From Agromyces cerinus subsp. cerinus (lineage in GTDB: Bacteria > Actinomycetota > Actinomycetes > Actinomycetales > Microbacteriaceae), in assembly GCF_900142065.1 (NCBI RefSeq), contig NZ_FSRJ01000003.1, positions 186,001 to 250,000 of the forward strand: DNA of 64,000 nt. Direction: 5' to 3'. Below, one piece after another: positions 25,602-33,982 of the stretch. Every line of letters begins with the position of its first letter. Position 1 is the stretch's first letter. A model generated the notes under the pieces. That model saw nothing but the letters and a program-made list of their open reading frames with translations. It was not told the origin of the DNA and made no database searches. The position numbers were made by a program, and so were the translations under genes.

Positions 25602-26501
25602 ATGTCACGCTCAACGCCCTCGCGAACCGTCGAGATCATCTCCGCCGAGCGATACGTCCAGGCCGAGTCACCGCGCTGGGACGGCCGGGACGGCGGTCTC
25701 GGGTGGATCGACATGGCGACCGGGTCGTTCCACCGCGGTCGGTTCGAGGATGGCATGGTGGTGCCCGGGCCCGCCGTGCGCGTCGGCGCCCGGATCGGCG
25801 CGCCCGTGCCGCTCGCCGAGCCCGGCGCAGGGTGGGCGGTGGCCGTCGACCGGGGCGTCGTGCACGTGGGGGACGACGGGCTCGTCTCGCCGATCGCCGT
25901 CGACATCGCTTCGGGCGACGACTACATGAACGACGGCGGCGCCGACCCGTTCGGCCGCTTCTGGGTCGGCAGCCAGTCGATGCCCCGGCAGCCTCACTGC
26001 GCGCTCTGGAGCATCGACGCCGACGGCGTGGCGACCGAGCGGCTCGATGGCGTGACGGTCTCCAACGGGCTCGCGTTCGATCGCACCGGCGAAACGCTGT
26101 ACTACATCGACACGCTGCCGCATCGCAGCATCGAGGCCTTCGACGTCGCGGCCGACGGCACACTCGACAATCGACGCACGGTGTGCCGGGTGGAGGGCGG
26201 CAACCCCGACGGCATGGCCATCGACCTCGAGGGCATGCTCTGGGTGGCCGTCTGGGATGCCGCAGAGGTGCGCCGCTACTCGCCGCACGGCGTGCTCCTC
26301 GAGACGATCGAACTGCCGTCGAAGCGGCCCACGGCCGTCGCGCTCGTCGGTCGACTGCTCGTGATCACGACGGCGAGCATCGGGCTGCCGGATCCGACGG
26401 ACGCCGACGGCGCGCTCCTCGGCGTCGAGGTCGAGGTCGGCGGAGCCCCGGCGTTCCCGTGGCGTGGGGCGCCGCCGCGGGTGCTTCCCGCCGCCCGCTA
26501 G
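25602..26501 (+). CDS. SMP-30/gluconolactonase family protein
   Basis: A 299-residue six-bladed beta-propeller of the SMP-30/gluconolactonase/LRE family. The metal-binding residues are visible in AESPRW (Glu), YMNDGGADPFGRFWVGS (Asn, Asp), VSNGLAF (Asn) and NPDGMAID (Asp). It hydrolyses sugar lactones to aldonic acids. GGAGGAAG lies before ATG 25602. Together with the divergent SDR and aldolase genes it would link sugar oxidation to aldonate breakdown. Confidence 0.92.
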   Translation: MSRSTPSRTVEIISAERYVQAESPRWDGRDGGLGWIDMATGSFHRGRFEDGMVVPGPAVRVGARIGAPVPLAEPGAGWAVAVDRGVVHVGDDGLVSPIAVDIASGDDYMNDGGADPFGRFWVGSQSMPRQPHCALWSIDADGVATERLDGVTVSNGLAFDRTGETLYYIDTLPHRSIEAFDVAADGTLDNRRTVCRVEGGNPDGMAIDLEGMLWVAVWDAAEVRRYSPHGVLLETIELPSKRPTAVALVGRLLVITTASIGLPDPTDADGALLGVEVEVGGAPAFPWRGAPPRVLPAAR

Positions 26502-26607
26502 GTCTCGCTCGGGAACGCTCCCTCGGCGGGCCCCGGTCTCGGCGACCCCTCGGCGGCGTCGCGCTCGTGCCGACGCCGGAGTTGCCAAACTCCCGTCTCG
26601 GATCTAA

Positions 26608-26621
26608 ACTGACTAGTCAGT
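26608..26621. promoter_or_regulatory. TetR-type operator
   Basis: ACTGACTAGTCAGT is a perfect 14-base palindrome, 20 bases before the first gene of the ABC-like/YhgE pair. A TetR gene is third in the same row, so self-controlled repression of the operon is likely. Confidence 0.75.
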
Positions 26622-26641
26622 ACAAATCCGAAGGATGCATC

Positions 26642-27373
26642 GTGTCGATCATCGTGCGGGCGCACGAACTCGCCCTCCACTCCAAGCGCGGCCCCGTCTA
26701 CGGCCCCGTGAACCTCGTCGCCGACCGCGCGCTCACCGTGCTCCACGGCCCCGCCGGCAGCGGCCGCACCTGCCTGCTGCTCACGCTCGCCGGGCGCATG
26801 AAGCCCTCGAGCGGCGCCGCCGAGGTGCTCGGCTACGAGCTGCCGCGCCGGGCGCGACCCGTGCAGCGAGCCACCGCGATCGCGGGGTTCCAGGGCATCG
26901 ACACCCTCGAGGAGTCGGTCACCGTCGGTGCCGCGATCCGCGAGCGCGCCGCCTGGATCGCGCCCTGGTGGGCCATCGTGCGCCGCACCGACGACGCCGA
27001 GCTCCGCCGCGTGCTCGCCCCGGTGTTCGGCGAGGTGCCGCTGCCGTCGACCGACACCATGATCTGGGACCTCGACGAGGTGCAGACCGTGCTGCTGCGC
27101 ATCGCGCTCGCGATGATGAGCGAGCCCGAGGTGCTCTTCTTCGACCAGATCGAGCAGCTGCAGTCGCCTGCGGCCCGGCGCGTGCTCTGGCAGCGCCTCG
27201 ACGCGATCACCCGAGCGGGCACCGCCGTCGTGGCATCCGCCGCCGCGCCCGACACCGACATCTGGAACGACCTCGGCATCGCCCCGCTCGCCTTCGACCT
27301 CACCCCTCTCGCGCCCGAGGCCCCGGCAGCAGCCGACCCCGACGCCTTCGACCTCATCCTGGAGCACGCCTGA
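26642..27373 (+). CDS. ABC-type ATP-binding protein with degenerate motifs, partner of YhgE/Pip
   Basis: A 243-residue ABC nucleotide-binding domain whose key residues differ from consensus. The P-loop reads GPAGSGRT, with Arg42 in place of the invariant Lys; the Walker B end reads VLFFDQIEQL, with Gln instead of the catalytic Glu; and no LSGGQ signature is present in front of it (MIWDLDEVQ). So ATP hydrolysis may be lost or altered. GTG 26642 follows GAAGGA. The stop overlaps the start of the YhgE gene by one base (TGATG), so the proteins are probably made together and act at the membrane. Confidence 0.82.
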   Translation: MSIIVRAHELALHSKRGPVYGPVNLVADRALTVLHGPAGSGRTCLLLTLAGRMKPSSGAAEVLGYELPRRARPVQRATAIAGFQGIDTLEESVTVGAAIRERAAWIAPWWAIVRRTDDAELRRVLAPVFGEVPLPSTDTMIWDLDEVQTVLLRIALAMMSEPEVLFFDQIEQLQSPAARRVLWQRLDAITRAGTAVVASAAAPDTDIWNDLGIAPLAFDLTPLAPEAPAAADPDAFDLILEHA

Positions 27374-29457
27374 TGTTCGCCTTCCTCTCCTCCGGCACGG
27401 AGCTGCGCCGCTTCGGCAAGGGCACGCTGCCCAAGATCGCGCTCGTCGTGCTCCTCTTCATCCCGCTCATCTACGGCGCGCTCTACCTCTGGGCGTTCTG
27501 GGCCCCGACCGACGAGATGAAGAACCTCCCCGTCGCCATCGTGAACGAGGACACGGGCGCGAGCAGCGGCGGCGAGGCGATCACCGCGGGTGACGACCTC
27601 GTCGACGAGCTCACGAGCCGGGCCGACCTCGACTGGCAGGTCACCGATGCCGCGGACGCCAAGACCGGCGTGACCGACGGCGACTACTACTTCGCCGTCA
27701 CGATCCCGGCCGACTTCTCGGCCAGCGCCGTCTCGGTCGGCACCGACGACCCGAGGGCCGCGACCGTCGAGGTCGAGTACAACGACTCCAACAGCTTCCT
27801 CGCCTCGACCCTCGGCCAGCAGGCGATGGTCCAGCTGCGCGACACCGTGGCCGAGCAGGTCGGACAGCAGACCGCGGACGCGATGCTCATCGGCCTGAAC
27901 GATGCCGGCGACGGCATCCGGTCGGCCGCCGACGGCGCGAGCACCCTCGCCGACGGCATCGCGACCGCGAACGACGGCGCAGGCCGCCTCGTCGTCGGCC
28001 TCGGCGATCTCGCGACCGGCGCCGGCGCGATCGACGCCGGCGCGGTGCAGCTCGCCGACGGCACCGGCACCCTCGCCGACGGCCTCGAGCAGCTCGCCTC
28101 CGGCGCGGGCACCCTCTCCGATGGAGCCACCCGCGTGTCGGATGGCGCGGCCGAGCTCTCGGGCAAGGTGGGCGACGCCGCAGACGGCGCCGCCGTGCTC
28201 GCCGAGAAGGCGCACGGCCTCGCCGACGGTGCCGCCGGCATCGCGACGAAGACCGGCGAGCTCACGCAGGGCACCGCGATGCTCTCGGCGAAGATCGCGA
28301 GCCTCGAGGCCGATCTCGCGGGGGACCAGGCGGACACGGTCGACGTGGCCGCCCGACTCGCCGAGATCCAGGCGATCGCCGCAGGGGTCGACGGCGCCGC
28401 GCAGGCCGCCCTGCCGGCCGTGCAGGGATACGCGGGCCTCAGCAGCCAGTACGCCGGCGCCGTCGACCAGCTCTCCTCCGGGCTCACGGCCGGCGCGCCG
28501 AAGGCCGCCGAGCTCGCGGCCGGCGCCGCACAGGTGAGCGACGGGGCGTCGACGCTCTCGGCCAAGTCGGGCGAAGCGGCATCCGGTGCCCAGACCATCG
28601 CGAGCGGCGCCGCCGCGCTGAGCTCGGGCACCGATGACCTCGTGAGCGGCACCGGGCAGCTCGCGGACGGCGGCACGGCGCTCGCCTCGGGCGCGACGAA
28701 GCTCTCGGACGGCAGCCGAACCCTCGCCGACGCACTCGGCGAGGGCGCTGAAGCCGCGCCGCAGATGAGCACCGCCGACATCGAGGAGAAGGCGGCCGTC
28801 TCGGCCGCGCCGGTGCAGCTCGATCAGAGCTGGCAGAACGAGTCGAAGAGCTTCGGCGAGGGCTTCGCGCCGTTCTTCATCGCGCTCGCGACCTTCGTCG
28901 GCGGACTCATCACGTGGCTCATCCTGCGTGCGCTGCCGACGCGGGCGCTCGCAGCCTCGGCGAGCGGACTGCGCGCCGTGATGACCGGATTCCTGCCGGC
29001 GATGGCGATCGGCCTCGGCCAGGTCGTGATCATGGTGCTCGTGCTGGTCTACGGCATCGGCCTCGAGCCCGCGTACTGGCTCGGCACCTCGGCGTTCATC
29101 TACCTCGTGACCCTCGCCTTCCTCGCCCTGCAGCAGATGTTCATCATCGTGCTCGGCACCGCGGCGGGCCGGGTGGTGAGCCTCGTGCTGCTCATGCTGC
29201 AGCTCAGCTCCTCGGGCGGCACCTACCCCGTCGAGACGACGCCCGAGTTCTTCCAATGGCTGCACCCGTTCATGCCCGCCTCCTACGTGGTGAGCGGCCT
29301 GCGCGAGCTCATCACCGGCGGCGTGGACTCTAGACTGTGGCTTTCGGTGCTCGTGATGGCCGGCATCCTCGTGGGCTCGCTCGCGATCAGCGCCTGGAGC
29401 GCGGGCAGGCAGCGCATGTGGAGCGTCAGCCGGCTGCACCCCGAGCTGGCGATCTAG
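27373..29457 (+). CDS. YhgE/Pip domain membrane protein
   Basis: 694 residues with one N-terminal helix (about 21-43), an extracytoplasmic region of about 450 residues and roughly six C-terminal helices from residue 496. The middle carries many short repeats of the type Leu-Ala-x-Gly or Leu-Ser-Asp-Gly, which form a long helical rod. This is the YhgE/Pip (phage-infection-protein-like) family, related to ABC-2 exporters and to type VII secretion-associated proteins; the function is not settled. It is encoded directly after the degenerate ABC protein and before a TetR repressor. Confidence 0.92.
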   Translation: MFAFLSSGTELRRFGKGTLPKIALVVLLFIPLIYGALYLWAFWAPTDEMKNLPVAIVNEDTGASSGGEAITAGDDLVDELTSRADLDWQVTDAADAKTGVTDGDYYFAVTIPADFSASAVSVGTDDPRAATVEVEYNDSNSFLASTLGQQAMVQLRDTVAEQVGQQTADAMLIGLNDAGDGIRSAADGASTLADGIATANDGAGRLVVGLGDLATGAGAIDAGAVQLADGTGTLADGLEQLASGAGTLSDGATRVSDGAAELSGKVGDAADGAAVLAEKAHGLADGAAGIATKTGELTQGTAMLSAKIASLEADLAGDQADTVDVAARLAEIQAIAAGVDGAAQAALPAVQGYAGLSSQYAGAVDQLSSGLTAGAPKAAELAAGAAQVSDGASTLSAKSGEAASGAQTIASGAAALSSGTDDLVSGTGQLADGGTALASGATKLSDGSRTLADALGEGAEAAPQMSTADIEEKAAVSAAPVQLDQSWQNESKSFGEGFAPFFIALATFVGGLITWLILRALPTRALAASASGLRAVMTGFLPAMAIGLGQVVIMVLVLVYGIGLEPAYWLGTSAFIYLVTLAFLALQQMFIIVLGTAAGRVVSLVLLMLQLSSSGGTYPVETTPEFFQWLHPFMPASYVVSGLRELITGGVDSRLWLSVLVMAGILVGSLAISAWSAGRQRMWSVSRLHPELAI

Positions 29458-29509
29458 CCGGCCGGCCCGGACTTCCGCCCCCGGCTCGAGCGAACGACGA
29501 GGAGACACC

Positions 29510-30073
29510 ATGGCACGCGCGAACACCACGAAGCGCGCGATCCTCGACGCCGCGCTCGAGCTGGCGGCCACGAAGGGCATCACCGGAACGACGATGGACG
29601 AGGTCGCCGAGCTCGCCGGCGTCGCCAAGGGCAGCCTGTACTACAACTTCAGCTCGAAGGACCAGCTGTTCGAGGCCATGCTGCAGGAGGGGGTCGGCGC
29701 GCTCGCCGACTCCCTCCGCACGGCCAAGGGCGAGCTGCGCGGCTGGCCGGCGATCGAGGCGCTCGTGCGTCAGCTGCTCGACCGGATCGTCGCGAACGCC
29801 CCGCTCGCCAAGCTCATGGCGTCCGAGATCTTCCGCACCGACCGGGCCTGGCAGCAGACGCTGTTCGCGCTGCGCCACGAGGCGCTCGCGGTGTTCGAGG
29901 AAGCGATCGACGAGACGGATGTCCCGGCGGGCCGTGCAGGCATCATGGCGTCGAGCGTCTTCGGGGCGGTGCTCCTGGCCGGGCTCGAATGGCTCGTGTT
30001 CGAGCCTGAACGCAGCCGCGACGAGGTCGCCGCCGCGATCCTCGCGACGCTCCGCGTGCGCCCCACGGGCTGA
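29510..30073 (+). CDS. TetR family transcriptional regulator
   Basis: A 187-residue TetR repressor: N-terminal helix-turn-helix with KRAILDAALELAATKGITGTTMDEVAELAGVAKGS then LYYNFSSKDQLFEAML, and a ligand-binding C-terminal part. It is third in the operon after the ABC-like protein and YhgE/Pip, and the palindrome at 26608-26621 is the obvious operator. GAGGAGA precedes ATG 29510. Confidence 0.93.
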   Translation: MARANTTKRAILDAALELAATKGITGTTMDEVAELAGVAKGSLYYNFSSKDQLFEAMLQEGVGALADSLRTAKGELRGWPAIEALVRQLLDRIVANAPLAKLMASEIFRTDRAWQQTLFALRHEALAVFEEAIDETDVPAGRAGIMASSVFGAVLLAGLEWLVFEPERSRDEVAAAILATLRVRPTG

Positions 30074-30133
30074 GGAGACGCCGTACGAGCGGGACGGAGG
30101 CGTCCGCCTGCCGGTGAGCGTAAGGTACGCAGA

Positions 30134-31075
30134 GTGGCAGCCGATCTGTTCGACGTCGCGGTGGTGGGCGGTGGCCCGGCCGGGCTCAGCGCGGCGCTCT
30201 CACTCGCCCGGGCCCGCCGCCGCGTGATCGTGTTCGACGCCGGCGATCCGCGGAACGGTGTCGCCGAGCACATGCACGGGGTGCTCGGCCACGACGGCGT
30301 GCCGCCGACCAGCCTGCTCGAACGAGGTCGACGCGAGGTCGAGCAGTACGGAGGACTCGTCGTCGATGGGCGCATCGAGCGCGCCCGCGTCGGCCCGAGC
30401 GGCGTCGAAGTCGATGGTCCGTCGGGCGTCGTGCGAGCTCGGCGGCTGATCGTGGCGACCGGCCTCCGCGACGGCCTCCCCGCGATCACCGGCCTGCAGG
30501 AGCACTGGGGACGCGGCGTCGTCGTGTGCCCCTACTGCGACGGGTGGGAGCGTCGCAACCACACGATCGGCGTCATCGCCGCGGGACCCCAGGGGATCGA
30601 CCAGGCGCACCAGCTGCGCCAATGGTCGGACGAGATCGTCTACTTCCCGAACGACGTCGGAGAGCCCGGAGCAGATGCCGTGCGAACACTGGAGGCGCGC
30701 GGCATCCGGATCGAGCGCGGTCGGGTTCGGGCGATCCGATCGAGCGAGGGGCGGGTGGAGGCCGTCGAGCTGGACGACCGGTCGGTGGCGGTCGAGACGA
30801 TCTTCACCGCGACGACGCTGCACCCGCGAGACCGGCTGCTGCGAGACCTGGGCGCGCGAACCCGCGACGACGCAGACGGCTCCTGGGTGGTGGTCGATCC
30901 CGACGGCCGCACCAGTGTCGAGCACGTCTGGGCCGTGGGGAACGTGGTCGATCGGCGCTCGAACGTCTCCGTGTCGCTCGGTGCCGGGTCGCTGATCGCG
31001 GGAGCCGTCAATGCCGATCTCACCGCTGACGACATCGCCGGCTCGCTGCGCCGGGACACCGCCGGCGAACGCTGA
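30134..31075 (+). CDS. Thioredoxin-reductase-like FAD/NAD(P) oxidoreductase
   Basis: A 313-residue two-domain flavoprotein: FAD-binding VVGGGPAGLSAALSLARA at residues about 8-26, a redox pair CPYCDG near residue 135 and an NAD(P) region in GVIAAGPQG. The length and single CxxC match thioredoxin reductases, but the second dinucleotide motif is not the usual GGGDSA, so the electron acceptor may differ from thioredoxin. GTG 30134; a TAAGGT box at 30121-30126 lies seven bases upstream, so leaderless. No thioredoxin gene is adjacent. Confidence 0.85.
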   Translation: MAADLFDVAVVGGGPAGLSAALSLARARRRVIVFDAGDPRNGVAEHMHGVLGHDGVPPTSLLERGRREVEQYGGLVVDGRIERARVGPSGVEVDGPSGVVRARRLIVATGLRDGLPAITGLQEHWGRGVVVCPYCDGWERRNHTIGVIAAGPQGIDQAHQLRQWSDEIVYFPNDVGEPGADAVRTLEARGIRIERGRVRAIRSSEGRVEAVELDDRSVAVETIFTATTLHPRDRLLRDLGARTRDDADGSWVVVDPDGRTSVEHVWAVGNVVDRRSNVSVSLGAGSLIAGAVNADLTADDIAGSLRRDTAGER

Positions 31076-31090
31076 GCCGGAGCGCGGGCG

Positions 31091-32968
31091 TCAGCCGCTC
31101 TCCGTGCCCTTCAGCTCGACGCTGATCTGCTCGGCGTCGAGGTCTTCGAGCGCGGCGCTGAGCGCCGCGGCGCTGAACGTGCCGTCGTCGCGCGCGTCGA
31201 GCAGGGCGGTGCGCTCGGCCTCGATCATGCGGAGGCGCAGCAGGCGCACCTGCTCGGGGTCGATCCGGCGGTCGGATGCCGCGGGCGGCATCGTGGCGGC
31301 GGCGGTCGCGGTCGCGCCGCCCGATTCATCCGCGGCGTTCGAGTCATCCGTGTCGGGCGCGGCATCCGCCTCGCCGTCGCTCGCGCCCTCGGCGTTCGAG
31401 ACCTGCCAGGCCGCTCGCATGCGCTCGGCGACCTCGCGCACCGCGGGGTCGTCGTCCCTCGCCATCTCGGTCATCGCGGCACTGCGCAGCACGCCCTCGA
31501 GTTCGCGCCGCTCGGCGAGGCTCTCGCCGGGGTCGCGGGCCGGCAGGAGCCGGTGCACGAGCCACGGCAGGGTGCCGCCCTGCACGAGCAGGGAGCCGAC
31601 CGCGACGACGAACGCGATCAGGACGAGCAACGAACGACTGGGGGTCTCCGACGGCAGGGTCTGCGCGGCGGCGAGCGTCACGACGCCGCGCATTCCCGCC
31701 CACACCACGATCGTGCCCTCGCGCCAGCCGAGCGGCTGAGCGAGCAGGTAGTCGATGTCGGCGACCCGCCGCCGCCACATCGTGCGGAACCGTTCGGTCC
31801 TCGCCGCAGAGGGCTGGGGAGCACGCCGGTCGGCCCCGAGCGAGGCCCGATGCTCGAGGTGCTTCGTCTCGATGGCGGCGCGCCCGCGCTCTCGGCCGGG
31901 ACCCGCCCCGCGCTCGAGGCTCGCCGCGCCTGCGGCCGCCCGGTCGGCGATGACGCCCTTGATGGTGGCGGCGCGGCTCGCCCGGCGAGAGAGTGCGGCG
32001 AGCAGCGGGGCGACGAAGGCGGCGCGGATCAGCACCGTCACCGTCAACGCGATCGCCGCGAGCCCGACGGCGAACCAGGCGCCTTCGTGGGCCGCCTCCA
32101 CATCGGCGACGATCGCGGTGAGCTCGAGCCCCATCACGAGGAACACCGCGCCCTCGAGCACGAGCTCGACCGTCCGCCAGTTCTGGGCGTCCGACAGCCG
32201 ATGCTGCGGGCTGAGGAAGCGCGCCGCCCCGCGTCCGGTGACGAGCCCCGCGACGACGGCGGCGACGAGGCCCGAGGCGCCGAGGTGCTCGGCCGGGATC
32301 GCGGCGAGGAACGGCATCGTGAACGAGATCACCGTGTTGACCGTCGGGTTGGCGATGCGTGCGCGCACCCGCAGGTTGACCCAGCCCACGACGACGCCGA
32401 TGACGGCGGCGATCACGATCGAGTACACGAACGACGCGGCGACGCCCCAGATCGAGACGGATGCCGCGGCGCCCGCGATCGCCGCCCGCAACAGCACGAG
32501 GGCGCTGGCGTCGTTGAGCAGGCTCTCGCCCTCGAGCATCGCCACCACTCGTGGCGAGACCCCGAGGCGCTTCACGATCGAGGTCGCGACCGCGTCGGTC
32601 GGGCTGACGATCGCGCCGAGGGCGATGCCCCACGCGATGCCGAGGCCGGGGATCAGCCACGCGAACAGCAGCCCGAGCAGCACCGCGGTGATGACCACGA
32701 GCACGATCGAGAGCCCGCTGATCGCGCCGAAGTCTCGGCGGAACTCCATCGCCGGCATCGAGACCGCGGCCGAGTAGAGGAGCGGCGGCAGCACTCCCGC
32801 GAGGATCCACTCGGGGTCGATCTCGAACGACGGCACCGCCGGCAGGAGCCCGACGCCGAGGCCGACGAGCACCAGCAGCAGTGGCGCGGCGACACCGAGC
32901 TTCGGCGCCACCGCCGTCGCGGCGGCGATGGCGAGCAGTGCGAGCACGCCCGCGAGGAGCAGATCCAT
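31091..32968 (-). CDS. Na+/H+ antiporter (CPA1/NhaP type)
   Basis: A 625-residue monovalent cation/proton antiporter. About 12 helices fill the first 440 residues, with the ion-translocation motif SPTDAVATSIVKR and LEGESLLNDASALV. A long hydrophilic loop (about 340-400) and a C-terminal cytosolic part of about 130 residues rich in Ala and Glu follow. It exchanges Na+ or K+ for protons and supports pH and salt tolerance. It stands alone between the convergent reductase gene and the small membrane gene. Confidence 0.92.
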   Translation of the reverse strand: MDLLLAGVLALLAIAAATAVAPKLGVAAPLLLVLVGLGVGLLPAVPSFEIDPEWILAGVLPPLLYSAAVSMPAMEFRRDFGAISGLSIVLVVITAVLLGLLFAWLIPGLGIAWGIALGAIVSPTDAVATSIVKRLGVSPRVVAMLEGESLLNDASALVLLRAAIAGAAASVSIWGVAASFVYSIVIAAVIGVVVGWVNLRVRARIANPTVNTVISFTMPFLAAIPAEHLGASGLVAAVVAGLVTGRGAARFLSPQHRLSDAQNWRTVELVLEGAVFLVMGLELTAIVADVEAAHEGAWFAVGLAAIALTVTVLIRAAFVAPLLAALSRRASRAATIKGVIADRAAAGAASLERGAGPGRERGRAAIETKHLEHRASLGADRRAPQPSAARTERFRTMWRRRVADIDYLLAQPLGWREGTIVVWAGMRGVVTLAAAQTLPSETPSRSLLVLIAFVVAVGSLLVQGGTLPWLVHRLLPARDPGESLAERRELEGVLRSAAMTEMARDDDPAVREVAERMRAAWQVSNAEGASDGEADAAPDTDDSNAADESGGATATAAATMPPAASDRRIDPEQVRLLRLRMIEAERTALLDARDDGTFSAAALSAALEDLDAEQISVELKGTESG

Positions 32969-33046
32969 GTGAGCATTCTGCCGTCATCGCCGGTCGTCAC
33001 CGCACGCAGCAGGCGGAGCGGCGCGACCCGGAGGCCCGGTGGCGGC

Positions 33047-33346
33047 CTAGTGCTGCCTGCGCATCTCGCGTACCCCGAGGACCACGAAGACGACGGCGAC
33101 CACGAGGGCGATACCGGCGACGCCGAACGGCCCGATCGATCCGAGCATGGCCGAGAAGCCGGCGCGGCGGCCCGAAGATCCGTCGGCGACCTCATCCCAG
33201 AGCGGGGTGAAGCACGCCACGGCGATCGCGAGGGCGATCGCGCCGCCGCCGAACCATCCCCACGGCGTCTCGCGCTCCTCGTCGGGCGCGGCCGATGAGT
33301 CGGACTCGGGTGCTGCGGGCGGCGCCTGCGGCTCGTTCGGGGTCAC
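33047..33346 (-). CDS. Small two-helix membrane protein
   Basis: A 99-residue protein with a Pro/Ala/Glu-rich N-terminus and two helices (about 31-47 and 74-92). Nothing recognisable. GTG 33346 overlaps the TGA of the lipoprotein gene upstream (GTGA, 33343-33346), so the two are co-translated and may form one membrane unit. Confidence 0.65.
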   Translation of the reverse strand: MTPNEPQAPPAAPESDSSAAPDEERETPWGWFGGGAIALAIAVACFTPLWDEVADGSSGRRAGFSAMLGSIGPFGVAGIALVVAVVFVVLGVREMRRQH

Positions 33347-33873
33347 GGACGCCACAGCGCACCGCCTTCGTCGAGGTTCGAGGAACCGACGTACACCCCG
33401 GTGACGCCGTTGGTGCCGTCGGAGGAGAGCGGGAAGCATCCGGAGACCGTCTCGCCGGCCGCGAGCGCCTCGGCGATCTCGGTCGGGCTGCCGCCACTCG
33501 GGCCGTTGCACTCCTCCATGCCGGTGAACGTCGTGTCGAGGTAGTCGCCGTTCGCGAGTTCGGAGTAGATGCCCGAGAACAGGATGTTGAGAGTCGCAGG
33601 GTCGTCGACCGCATCGCCCGTGTAGCGGAAGTCGATGTCGGCGAACCAGATCTCGTCGCCGCCGGCGTACGCCTCGGAGATCTCCGCGGGCGCAGCTTCG
33701 AGCGAAGTCACCGAGACCTCGACCGGCAGCTTCGCCTCGCCGGCGGTGAGGTCGAAGCTCGCGGACTCGCCGATCTGCTTCGTCTCGGGTCCGGAGCTCG
33801 AGCATCCGCTGAGCATCATCGTCACCGCAGCACCGGCTGCCGCGAATGCCATCAGGGTCGGCTTGGTCGCCAT
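33343..33873 (-). CDS. Secreted lipoprotein, unknown function
   Basis: A 176-residue lipoprotein: basic start, hydrophobic stretch and the lipobox LSGC at about residue 23. The mature part is acidic and resembles small beta-rich DUF4352-like extracellular proteins, but I cannot name the family. Two further Cys (in EECNGP and SGCFPL) could form a disulfide. GAGGAGAG precedes ATG 33873. Overlaps the next gene by four bases. Confidence 0.72.
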   Translation of the reverse strand: MATKPTLMAFAAAGAAVTMMLSGCSSSGPETKQIGESASFDLTAGEAKLPVEVSVTSLEAAPAEISEAYAGGDEIWFADIDFRYTGDAVDDPATLNILFSGIYSELANGDYLDTTFTGMEECNGPSGGSPTEIAEALAAGETVSGCFPLSSDGTNGVTGVYVGSSNLDEGGALWRP

Positions 33874-33982
33874 TCGTGTCTCTCCTCTGCACACAGCCGC
33901 GAACGCGGCGGACCCATCCTGTGGTCCGCGGAGGGTGCATCGGGAGTTTCCCGAACGAGCCCGAACGAGCGGCGCGATCCGC

